A stretch of DNA of 64,000 bases from Panulirus ornatus. Its lineage: Eukaryota > Arthropoda > Malacostraca > Decapoda > Palinuridae. Made by a program: the position numbers and the translations under genes. The notes below the pieces were generated by a model. The model was not told the origin of the DNA, did no database searches, and was given only the letters and a program-made list of their open reading frames with translations. Below, one piece after another: positions 1-25,247 of the stretch. How positions within the stretch are numbered: the stretch's first letter is position 1; each line of letters begins with the position of its first letter. The stretch lies in the NCBI RefSeq assembly GCF_036320965.1, contig NC_092250.1:9467403-9531402 (forward strand), in the 5' to 3' direction.

Positions 1-2823
<2,823 letters not shown>

Positions 2824-3995
2824 GCATTTTATCCTGCAAAATGTCAAGATGTCTCTTCCCTTGATCACTGATAACTTAACTCTCTCCCCCACTGCGATCC
2901 CTTTAAGAACCGACCTCCGACACTTTAGGCGGCAGAAGCATCTTGCTTGCGCAGCCAATCACTCTTCCTAAATGGATCACCTGTGACCCCCTTCTAACCG
3001 TTCTTGTTTACCTTTCCATCTGTACTCGGTCTCTCTGAGTATTTCAGATCCGACAAGCTCTTCAAAGACAGTTATGGTCAACGTTTCACATACATTTCCT
3101 TTTTTTAAAACCCATAATATCTTACCTTCGCTTTAAAAGATTGAAATGATCAGACTTACTAATGCTAGTTGCACCTTATGTACATAAACATCCAAATGTT
3201 ACTGTTATCCTGCGTCTATTCATATTATAATATAATATACAATAGGAACGTTTGGGAATTCCTTTAACATTGAGTATACACTTGAAATTTATAAATCTAT
3301 GCGTTTTTAAAATTGTAATTTCCCAATAACCAGTTCTTTTTCAGCACAGCTAAATCTAAACTCGTCCACATTTTCAATGTATCAATACATGGTGTACATG
3401 CCATTGTATTGATTGTATTCCCTAATGACATTATTATCCTTTGATTCAAAATACCCATCACTATATACTCGGTCTTGTGCATAAAACACTAACAACGGTA
3501 TTCAGCGCTCCGAAACCTGCCTCTCATGATCTTTCTTACATAACCAGGAAGATATGCTCCATCTATCAACTCATGGGTCCAAACTTTGTGATTACCATAT
3601 CAAAACTAGAGAGTTTACTTTCTTAAGTCTGATTCCTATAACCAAGCTCATGGTTAGGAGAGTGGTTACTCTTCCTGGTGAAGTCTGGTTCAGTGAAACA
3701 ATGACTTTATCAAGTACATCTCCAAACACGTCTTCCTTTACTTAAGTTCGTATTCACTAGAGGCAAAAATGAAGTTCTTTCAAAGTGACTTATTTCCTTT
3801 TTTCACTGGTTAAATCCAGAACAATTTAGGAAGCCCAAATGAGCTGTGGGAGGTTTGATGCACAGCCCGGGTCTTTTCTGTTTATTTATGAAAGTGTAAA
3901 ATAAAAGGAGGTGAGGGTTTCAGTGGCTGTTGTTTGAATCGCTTAGACATGTGCAGAAAATGCTGTGGGAAATTACTTTTTATCCAAGGAGATAT
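2824..3995 (-). mobile_element. Ancient decayed LINE copy (endonuclease and 5' UTR)
   Basis: Aligns by eye, with many substitutions and indels, to the linker, endonuclease and 5' UTR of the young copies. Landmarks are GCATCTTGCTTGCGCAGCC at about 2938-2956 (consensus gcatcttttgcgcaagcc), the block with CAGTTCTTTTTCAGCAC near 3331-3347, ACCCATCACTATA near 3450, and the 5' UTR block ending near 3990. All frames are broken. It is in register with copy 2 at 2823. It ends at a degenerate AT-rich tract, as the young copies end at (TA)n. Confidence 0.75.
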
Positions 3996-4260
3996 ACATA
4001 ATATATTATATAGTAGAATGCAGAAGTTATATATTATAGTTATATAACTAATGATAGATTTTATGTAAAGCATATCAATGATTATGATATTATCTTGAGC
4101 TATTGAATTAGTATGTTTAGATAATAGAGTAATATTATAAATTGAGATAAGTGAGTTAAGGATACTTTAATAAAATGTAAATAAAATATATAATAATATA
4201 TAGAATATATATCTTATAATCATCGAACATAGTGGTAAATAATATTTACTTTACTTAGCT
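3996..4260. repeat. Decayed AT-rich tract, probable old (TA)n
   Basis: Very AT-rich sequence with many short TATATA remnants, lying exactly between the 5' end of one ancient LINE copy and the 3' part of another. The position matches the (TA)n spacers between young copies, so I read it as a mutated microsatellite. Confidence 0.55.
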
Positions 4261-6505
4261 GTGCCTTCATCACTCTCTTGCCTTATTCCTTCCTCCTCAT
4301 AGGAAACAGCAATCGCTTCCCCCTGCTTCTGGAGGTACCGCCAGGAAAACCGTCTTATTCAACCTCTTTTTCACCCATTTTATCTTTGTCTAGATCATTT
4401 CAGCATACCCTCTTTCTTCCTCAGTCATACTCTTTTTATCACAATGCCTCACCGTTTCCCCTTCATTACTTACCTGATCAAACCATCTTGAATGACACAT
4501 CGTCCTCAAACATTTCATTTTCAACACAATCGCAGTCTTTCTTACATTGTCATCTACAACCCATGCCTCGCAACCATACAAAATCGTCAGTGACTACTAT
4601 ACCTTCAAACATACGCCCTCTCTTCCCACAAATTCCTCAATGCTGCCAGAACCCTCCCCTCCTTACTCATATCCGTTTCTATGATTCCATTTATTGTCTT
4701 GTCCGCTTTCAGGTATCTAAGCACTTTAAATCTTTCAACTTTTCTGTATCTATATATTCAGACTCACAACCCAACTAACGTATTTATCTCCACTGCTTTG
4801 CGCTAATAGCCTAATTTTCATTCATATTCACTCCCAATCTTTTTCTTTCACACGCTATCGCAAACTCAGGGACCAACTTCTGGTGTGTTTCATTCGAATC
4901 TGCCACCAGCGCCATATCATCATCAAACAACAACCAACTTACCCTCTAGGCCCCCTTACCCTCAACAAACTGCACATCCGCCATCCAGTAAAAGGTCCTT
5001 GCATTTACTTCCCTCACCATCCAATCCATAACTAAATCAAGCAGCCATGATTACATCACACACTCCCCGGAGCGACCTTCACCGAGTCACTCACACTCCT
5101 TTCAACCCACTCTCATTTGCGCCTTATTCTCTTGATGAAAATTCCTCAGTGCTTTTGCTTTCCTCCCATGCTATGTATTCGTAACACTCTTCTCAAACCA
5201 TCTCTATTAACGATATCGTGTGCATTCTTTTGATCCATAAATACCACATTAAAATCCTTCTGTTTCCTTATGTATTTCACGCACATACTCTCAAACAAAC
5301 GCCGGATCTACACATCCTCTGGCACTCCAGAAACTGTACCGCTCCTCCCCAGTCTGTCTTGTGAATGCCACCACCTCTTCAATTCCTACTTTTCCATACA
5401 GGAAGATACTCAGCAAGATTATGCCTCTCTGATTTGACCACTCACCATTGTCTTCTTTACCTTCTTTATACATTGGCACTGCACATGTACTCTGCCATTC
5501 CTTAGACACCACACCATAATTTGTACATAAACGTAAAATCCTGGATAACCAATCAACAACACTTACTTATGAGACTCAGCTCCAAAACCTTCTACTCCAG
5601 CAGCCTTTCCACGTTTCATCTTGCGCAAAGCTTTCAGTACCTCTTGTTTTTTCACCAAATCTCTTTCCATGACTCTCACTTGGTATACCTCACTGACCAA
5701 ATCACCCTACAGCCCCCACCCTATTATCAAACAGTTCAACTGTCATTTGAAATACTCAATTCATCTCTTCTTCACATTTCCTGTTATAACTTTCCCATTT
5801 GTTTCTTCGCCTGTTCTCTTGTTTTTCTCACTCAATGAACCTTCTTTCTATTACAAACGTTTTCTTGTTTTCTTTGAAGTTTGCTGATATTTGCTTACCT
5901 CAACTCTAATATGCCCTCTTTTGAGTTCCTGCACCTTCCTTTTGATATCCTGTCGCTTTATCTCGTACATCTTACAATTATGCGCAATCTTTTTCGTTCA
6001 CGCTTCTTTTCCCTTTCACTAGCAACTTTATTTCGTCATTCCAACACTTACTGTCCTTTCTAACTTGCCCACCTGCCGCATACGACACTCTTCTCTCGCA
6101 CATGCCGGCACTGCATCCCTAAATATCTACCATTCCTTACCCACTTCCTTTCGTTTACTCTCACTTTCTGCCATTTTACACTCAATTTCTCCTGGTATTT
6201 CTTCACGCAAATCTCTTTTTCAAGCTCTCTTACTCTCATCATCACTCTTTCAATCGTTCTTTCCTCTTTTTCGATAATCTCTACAAATCTTCACCGTCGC
6301 CTCCACCAGGTACTGTACTTACCTACTACCACCTGCCCCTTTCAGCACATTCACAACCAAGAGTCTTTCTTTTGTACGCCTATCTATTAGTATTAAACAC
6401 AATAATGCCCGCGTACCATTTTTCTTGCTCATCCACGCATGATTTTTAAACCAGGTATTCCCAATCACCATCCCATTTTCAGCACATGACTCCACAAGAT
6501 GTTCA
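4261..6505 (-). mobile_element. Ancient decayed LINE copy, RT plus part of endonuclease
   Basis: Diverged minus-strand copy from the C-terminal region (GCEAW equivalent at 4390-4581, reading YGCEAWVVDDNVRK), through RT (motif A region near 5200-5250; GFRSGRG-like FWSARGCVD near 5300; [13 protein letters not shown] NQRGIILLS near 5430), to the endonuclease stretch IGNTWFK near 6440-6470. The 3' UTR and 5' end are absent. Multiple stops and frameshifts. It is clearly older than the LINE-S and LINE-L copies and may be a separate subfamily. Confidence 0.75.
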
Positions 6506-8839
<2,334 letters not shown>

Positions 8840-9097
8840 CTTTCATTTTCTTTCATACTGTTCGCTATTTCCCGCGTTAAGGAGGTAGCGTTAAGAACAG
8901 AGGACTGGACCATTGAGGGAATATCCTCACCTGGCCCACTTTTCTGATCCCTCTTTTGGAAAATAAAAAAACAAAAAAACAAACAAACCGAGAGGGGAGG
9001 ATTTCCAGCCCCCCGCTCCCTTCCCTATTAGTCGCCTTCTACAACACGCAGGGAATACGTGGGAAGTATTCTTTCTCCCCTATCCCCAGGGATGATA
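8840..9097 (-). mobile_element. MINI non-autonomous element 1
   Basis: About 240 bp unit. On the minus strand it starts with the LINE 5' tip next to (TA)n, carries the LINE-like GAAAGAATACTTCCCACG block, an A/T-rich middle, a block reading GGCCAGGTGAGGATATTCCC in consensus, and the 3' stem-loop, then meets (TA)n. No coding capacity. This copy has a variant loop (GTTAAGGAGG on the plus strand, near 8875). Confidence 0.8.
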
Positions 9098-13385
<4,288 letters not shown>

Positions 13386-13620
13386 CGCTTGCTGCTGTAC
13401 ACTGTTTCGCATATTTGTTAGTTGCTTTACAAGTTGTAGTATATTTGCTTGTTGCTTTACATTGTTCAGTATAATAGCTTGTTGCTATACAGTCTCGTAT
13501 ATTTGCTTGCTTCTATATACTTTTCAGTATATTTGCTTGCATGCTATACACTAGTCAGTGTATTATCTTGCTGCTATGTATTGGTCAGTATATCTGCTTG
13601 CTGCTGTACTCTGGTCAGTA
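13386..13620. repeat. Imperfect minisatellite, ~30 bp period
   Basis: Roughly eight diverged units built on TTGCTTGCTGCTATACACTG followed by GTCAGTATA. Right-hand units are more regular than left-hand ones. No LINE similarity. Confidence 0.7.
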
Positions 13621-13991
13621 TCTGTTGAGATTTACTTAAAAAATTTCTAATATTTTCCTGTTCATGATCGTTGTGTTTACATCTCCAGGTTTCGTAACTT
13701 TACGCTTGTCTACTTTAGATAGGATTTGCCTTTTATGTTACATCTTCTAGTTGTTATTTTTAAACCATTATCATTCTTTGTGATCTATGGCACCTTTATT
13801 ATCTCTTCTCTTATGCATAGAGGGCGACATTTGCCAATTTCCAGTCTTTCGGTGCATTATCTTCCATTTCTGATTTGTTAGTATTTTGCTTTATGGGAAA
13901 TGTCAATTGTCGAATGACCTCCATCATTGAATTACTGTGCTAGAAAATCATTAGGGCCAGTCGATTTGTTTAGGTTAATATGACCTAAGTA

Positions 13992-13993
<2 letters not shown>
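13621..13993. other. Unique sequence, nothing recognised
   Basis: T-rich, non-repetitive sequence between the minisatellite and the (GA)n tract. Confidence 0.5.

Positions 13994-14059
<66 letters not shown>
13994..14059. repeat. (GA)n microsatellite, ~66 bp
   Basis: Pure AG dinucleotide run about 0.7 kb upstream of the Ig exon. Confidence 0.97.
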
Positions 14060-14062
<3 letters not shown>

Positions 14063-14782
14063 GAATAGCAAGACTGATCAAATTCTGCGGAAACACGATC
14101 AAGAAGCTGAACATTGGATTACCGTGAGTTAGTGTTGCGGAAGATAGAATATGTTGCCTAACAATATGTTGCAGATGCGGAGGAGCAGCCAGCTGAGAGG
14201 GCTGTGGGACGGACATGATGTAGAAACATTTTCTGGTTTTACAGGTTTATGTGTGAGGAGCATCACCTGTAAAGTATGAAGTACTGTTTTAACCCTATAT
14301 ATAACATACAAACATCTCCAATGTTGCTTGTACGGACAAGCGTGGACTAAAGACCCTTTTCCATGACAAGCAAGTTTTCTTGTCATTGCAGATGTAGAGC
14401 AACATTTGTAGAGCTTGAGCCATGTTCCCTGACATACGACCATGTTGAAGGTGTAAATGAGCGAGCGTAAAGTATGTCCAACGTCATAGAAATCATTCCT
14501 TGATGATGAAGTGATGTGCAGTCCATGATATACGATGCAAAGAACACATCTGGTGCCGCATGTGTAGAACTTGACCCATTCATATACGACATATCATTTC
14601 TGGCGTTAAGGATGTGAAAAGTCAGTCGAGGAGGGTGAACTTATCGAACTTGCAGGTGCGACATCTTAAGTACGAGGTGTAGTTCCTGGTGTAAGATTTG
14701 TAAATTGCTGTCATTAAGCTATAGTGTCGCAGATATGTAACGAGACCCACGATATTTGTCAACACCACTTCTTTCATTACAG
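14060..14782 (+). other. Probable intron upstream of the Ig exon
   Basis: No open coding segment recognised. It ends in a good splice acceptor: pyrimidine-rich CTTCTTTCATTACAG ending at 14782. Two short echoes of the acceptor and exon start occur near 14168 and 14390. Confidence 0.5.
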
Positions 14783-14914
14783 GTGTGGAGGAGCAGTTGT
14801 TCCGGGTGACCCCTGTGAGCGTGCAAGTGAAGACTGGCGAGGATGTGTTTTTACGCTGCGTTGTGGACAATCAGCAGGGCAATGTCCAGTGGACCAAGGA
14901 TGGCTTCGCACTTG
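14783..14914 (+). CDS. Host exon: first Ig domain of a nephrin/SNS/Hibris-like protein
   Basis: A 132 nt exon, the only convincing host coding sequence here. It is bounded by acceptor ...TTACAG (ends 14782) and donor GTAATT (starts 14915). Both introns are phase 1, as is usual for Ig-domain exons. The reading frame gives 43 whole codons and carries V-E-E-Q-L-F-R-V-T-P, then the Ig B-strand cysteine in FLRCVVDN and the C-strand tryptophan in VQWTKDGFALG. That last motif is characteristic of the first Ig domain of nephrin-family adhesion receptors (Drosophila SNS and Hibris; Kirre/Roughest have a close variant). These proteins act at the cell surface in cell-cell adhesion and fusion. The rest of the domain (F-strand cysteine) must be in a further exon that I do not find in the window. 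Upstream should lie a signal-peptide exon. Confidence 0.82.
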
Positions 14915-16197
14915 GTAATTTCACTTTACATCCATTCAACAGCCCATGAATACTCTCCACGTACACAGTAAAGCTTTGTATCATCTCACATCTCACTGTA
15001 TGTATTCATGGAGAGGGACTTATATAAAAGTGGGTAGATTGAATGAGCAACCTCTCAAATACACTATAATTCCACTGCAAACGTTTTACAAGCAGTTTCC
15101 TTAGTATTTTCTCGTTCTCATTGACTATTTCCTGTATACACTAATAGTAACTTTACAGTGCACCTGCAATTGAGTCCCCTGGCTGCTCTGTGTTGGTCAG
15201 CTCACATAAACGCTGCAGCTTCACAACCTATTCGTCTGTCCCCTCAATAATTCTTTTTATCACAAATGATTCATATACACACATTATCCTTGGTACCGTT
15301 GCATTAGCTGGCCACTTCTCTTTACAGTACGCGCATAAATCGTGCGTAGTGAACTATACCTCCACTGGATAACTTTACCTCAAGAGGCCAATCCTTCCCA
15401 TAAACAAACATCTTTTGTGCATAGTATAGACCTTCTGCAAATTGTCTCTTCGACCAGTCAGTTCTCTCTAAAATACAAAGATTTCTTTTGTACAGGAAAG
15501 CCCATATGATTTTGAATGATATCCAGTGTCATATGTTCATTTTGTTTCGTTGTTTCAAAAGCTTTTAAATGAGATTTAGAAACATAGTATGAGATGAAGA
15601 AACGAAGGAAAACCTTTGTCTGATCTTTCATTGTAACTTAGTGAAATATTTGACAGTCTTCAGAATGGGTTTGCCGTAAACCATGCTGACAGTCGTTTAT
15701 TTAGTGGTGGTGCTCTAAACGTTTACAATTCTTTATCGAGTGACGTTTATTGTAAGTTTACCAAATGCGAACGTTAACGTATTTGGACGATAAAATCGAG
15801 GTAGTGAATTATTACCTTGAGAGAAAATTCGATGTTACATTGGCAAACTTCCGTTCCTCTGGAACTTTTCCCGTGTTATGTAACTTACTCAAGAGAGCAG
15901 TCAGGCGCTTCACTATCTTATTTTTCGTCTTTTTGTATACCCAGCCGAAGTCAGGTTCCCAATCTATCGACCAGTTGCAAGGGGAGGAAAAGAGCTGGGG
16001 TGGCTGTAAACCAAGTGTACATCCTTGGAGAGGAACACCAGGAGCCACGCTAAGGAAACCCAGCTGATTAATTGGAAGCAGCTGATTGAACGCCAAACAT
16101 ATCTGAATATAAAGCTACTACAGTCATAATATCAGTGAGAACTTTTCTTTTTATTTTCTAGTTAGCTGGGACGACACTGGCAACGGAGGCCCTAATC
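14915..16197 (+). other. Probable intron downstream of the Ig exon
   Basis: Starts with a splice donor. About 1.3 kb of unique sequence; the open frame at 15765-16067 has no recognisable domain. No continuation of the Ig domain was found before LINE copy 6 begins at about 16198. Confidence 0.5.

Positions 16198-21453
<5,256 letters not shown>

Positions 21454-21543
<90 letters not shown>
21454..21543. repeat. (TA)n microsatellite, ~90 bp
   Basis: Between the 3' tail of LINE copy 7 (plus) and the 3' end of MINI 3 (minus), a tail-to-tail arrangement. Confidence 0.95.
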
Positions 21544-21902
<359 letters not shown>

Positions 21903-21929
21903 AAGGAAAATCTTAAGGACGTCGGAGGA

Positions 21930-23114
21930 GGGAAAGAATCTACTTCACCCGCTAGAACGGGACCCAGACCCATCAAGGATGAAAGGTCTTCCTAAAGTAT
22001 ATAAGCAATAGATTCCCGTGTGACGTATCACTTCAGGGATCGGCAGTGCTCCCCATAGGTTGTGTAGACAGTTAGATATGCCATTTCTATAAAATTAGAT
22101 ACTAGAAGTGGAACATACTTAAGAAATTCTGGTGATCTACTCGGTAGGCTAGGAAATGTCGAATTAAAAGTTGTAATATTTATGAATTTTGATATAGAAG
22201 TATTGTTCACGAATGTGCCTACAGATGGTGCCATTGAGGCTGTAGAGAAAGTGGTACACAATGTGTTGGAAGAGGGCTTAACTCTCTCGGAGTCAGACTA
22301 TTTAGATTTCATATCACTCTCTGCTAATTTCATTACATTTTCTACAACAGATAAGAGTATCAGCGGTATTGTGGCTTACCAATGGCGTCTCCCCGTATTC
22401 CAATAATGTCCTGTTTGTTTATGGAAATGATGTTATAAGAAAAGTTCTTCGGAATAATGGGAAGGAACTCAACCTGGGTGAGATATGTTGATGTTTAAAT
22501 CATAATCCCAAAAGGGATGAATATAGAAATAAATTCAGACAGCTAAATAATGTACACAATAAAATTCAGTTTACGGTGGAGACAGAGGAGAATGGGTGCA
22601 TTCCATTTCTAGATGTAATGATTAGGAGAACAGATCACAGACCAAGTTTCTCAGTACACAGAAAACCAACAAACAAAAATCATTTCATACACCTACTGTC
22701 TGCACACAGTGACAGAGTAAAATCAGGTTTTACAATTGGATTTTTCTCAGAGCCACAAGACTTTACAGTCCATAGTACATACAAGGTGTTTTCGGGATTA
22801 AGGATAATTTAAAGGTCTGATTTTGAAACCAAAAATGAAAGCTATACAGATAATGAAGAAAAGAGAGGTTGAGAATGAGGTGGCAAGATCAAATTGTATG
22901 TCAGAATGTAAATACTTAATAATCCCTCGCTCCGAAGCTGGTGAGATCATACAAAGATTCCTGAAAAGCAGCCAGTCAGGAAGTTTGTTCGTCAGGTTTA
23001 AAGATAAGTTACGTCACCAGAGGTATGACCTGTAAGAGGATGAGTGGCCTGAATGTGGTATATAACATTCCATGTAATGGATACCAAAAAAGTACTTTGG
23101 AGAATCTTCTAGAA
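21930..23114 (+). pseudogene. Penelope-like element remnant 1 (RT and start of GIY-YIG)
   Basis: Penelope-like elements encode an RT fused to a GIY-YIG endonuclease. In order, across several frames, I read [10 protein letters not shown] (21978 on; the usual GLPKIHK block), SGIGSAPHRLCRQLDMPFL, LRNSGDLLGRLGN, FDIEVLFTNVP (22182 on; catalytic block, with E where D is usual), GLPMASP (near 22373), WVRYVDV (22478 on; active site normally YVDD, second D lost), IPKGMN, CIPFLDVMIRR, VHRKPTNKNHF, SAHSDRVKSG, and VVYNIPC then YFGESSR in a shifted frame (23055-23112), which are the GIY and YIG halves. Dead element; the 3' part was lost when a hAT inserted at 23115. Confidence 0.82.
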
Positions 23115-25175
23115 CAGTGCTGTTCAAACTGGGGTATGTATAGCCTTGGGGGTACGTAGCATTGTTCAAAGGGACACGTGAGAAGGTAATGAAAAAGAAA
23201 TTAAAAATGTATCAAATTTAGGTCATATGGCATCTTGTGTTAGTAACTTTACTGAGCATATGTATGTGTGCATGGGTGATTGTTTAAGAATATAGAATAA
23301 CGGAATAACCACAACATTTAGTCAGTTTCCAACATAAGTGAATGACAAGAGAACAGAGTAATAATTAAGATGAACGAGAAAGAAACTGAGGGGAGATGGA
23401 AGTAAGGGAGAAGGATAGGAAGCGGGACAGGACACGCACGGGAAGTGTGCTGAACTCATCGTTCTAGTCACTCTTGCTCAGTTTCGTATTAGGAGTGAAA
23501 GTGTGAACATCTCTTTTTCAAATTCACATATAAGCTTACACACGCAGTTATTTCTTTAAAAGCAAGAAATATGGACAGATGGTTAAAACGTGATAGCTGT
23601 AACAGCAGCAGCAGCAATATAAGTGAAGGAGATCAAGCAGCTGTGAAGAAAAAGAAAACAGACTTACGTGAATATCGGCAATACAAGGAATATTATGTGC
23701 TTTTAGGATTTACTTCTACGAATTCTGATCCTACGGAAGCTTTGTGCTTCTTCCGTGGGGAGAGGATAGCCAACGGTATATAAAACCAGCTCACCTTTAC
23801 CGTCACCTCAACACAAAACATCAGTGTCATGTTGGCAAACCGGAAGAGTTTTTTTTTAAAAGACAACTTTCTGATACTAAGAAAGCCTCCACAACATCAC
23901 GCAAATCTCTGGAAGGACCTATAGCTGTATCTTTATTGGCTACTGAAGCTAAAAAGCCATTTGATATAGCTGAAGAGCTGTTATTGCCAGCTGCAGTAGT
24001 GATAGCTGAAAAAAAAATGCTAGATAAAAAGACAACTAACCAATTAAAGGCTGTTCCTTTGTCACACCAAACTGTTTGTCGAAGGGTTAATGAAATGAGC
24101 ACAGATACTATTGATCCAGTTGTGAATAAGCTGAAAAACAATACAGTCTTTTTCACGTCAACTTGACGAATCGACTGACGTCAGTGGAAAGCTCATTTTA
24201 CTTCATTTGAGCCACACTGATGGAGATGACATAAATGAATGTGTACTTTTCGCAAAACATTAGAACACACATCTGGGGAAGCTATTTTTAATGTCGTTGA
24301 TCAATTTTTCTTTGAACAAGGACTTAACTGGAAATCTTTCATTAGTGTGTGTATAGACGCTACTGCGTCCTTGACCGGGAAAGTGAAGAGACTCGTTGCA
24401 TGGATTAAGAAGGAAATTCCTGATGTGGAGTGGACTCATTGCATCACAGAGAATCAGCATCTAAAAAAAATGAGTTCACAGTTGCATGGAATAATGAATG
24501 ATGGCGTCAAAGTAATCACCTTTTAAAAGCCAAGGCCGCTTAATGCTCGCCTGTTTCACAGACTATGCGAAAGCATAGTTTCTGAGCACACATAGCTATT
24601 TATAATTGCACATAGAGGTGCACTGGCTGTCGACATGAGGGGTTCTCGCTAGGTTGTTCGAGTTGCAAGATGAGGTAGGCTCCTTTTTATCAGAACATGG
24701 ATCTCCTTTACCCCACATTTTTTAAAACACTATTTGGCTTGCACAAGTGGCATATCTTGCAGACATATTCAAAAGTTTGAACGAGATAAATTTGTCTCTT
24801 CAGGGCAATGATACAAGCATTCTCAACCTGTATGATAAAATCGGCGGTTTTTAAAAGAAAACAGAGTTGTGGAAGGAGATATGTTCAGGGGAAGATTTTA
24901 CGTCTTTTTCTCTGTCACATGCTTATTCTTCCAGTAACAATAATGAGAGGGAAAGCAGTTATTGTGGAGCATTGGACAAACCTTATCTGCGCCTTGAAAT
25001 CTTACTTTTCTGACATATACGAAAGATCTGTACACCTGGATTGCGTAAGAAATCCATTCCCCCTATCTGAAAATTGCACGAAGAAGCTTCCTGTTTGCCT
25101 TCACAGGCAGGACCTGTTAGAAGTGTGTTCAGACCGTGGCCTCAAGCTGATACTTGGTAGCTTAACCCTTAACCC

Positions 25176-25180
<5 letters not shown>
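23115..25180 (+). pseudogene. hAT transposase remnant (ZBED5/SCAND3-like), 3' end lost
   Basis: Starts with a hAT-type terminal repeat, CAGTGCTGTTCAAACTGGGG, at 23115, immediately followed by GGGGGTACG as in many hAT ends. The transposase begins at 23571 with MDRWLKRD; a BED-finger remnant follows (ALCFFRG, where the second Cys of CxxC is lost, then LYRHLNTKH in another frame), then FFKRQL, IAEELLLPAA, VPLSHQTVCRRVNEM, and after frameshifts TSGEAIFNVVDQFF, ISVCIDATASLTGK, WTHCITENQHL, KVITF with KPRPLNARLFHRLCE. This order matches ZBED5/SCAND3-type hAT transposases. At least five frame breaks make it a pseudogene. The 3' terminal repeat is missing; the sequence runs into (TA)n and a LINE at 25181. 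Confidence 0.8.

Positions 25181-25242
<62 letters not shown>
25181..25242. repeat. (TA)n microsatellite, ~61 bp
   Basis: Between the hAT remnant and the 3' tail of LINE copy 8. Confidence 0.95.

Positions 25243-25247
<5 letters not shown>

Noticed and set aside
8840..9097. MINI as simply a LINE 5' UTR fragment
   Set aside because: Its middle and 3' hairpin block are not in the LINE 5' UTR, and it has its own poly(A) tail in MINI 9, so it is a unit of its own.
13932..14216. 94 aa ORF with a Leu-Ser run
   Set aside because: It is largely the (GA)n tract read on the minus strand.
14724..14918. 64 aa ORF over the Ig exon in another frame
   Set aside because: It ignores the splice sites and gives no domain; the frame with VQWTKDGFALG is the coding one.
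15765..16067. 100 aa ORF downstream of the Ig exon as the next exon
   Set aside because: It has no Ig F-strand Y-x-C motif, does not start at an acceptor in the right phase, and has overlapping frames of similar length.
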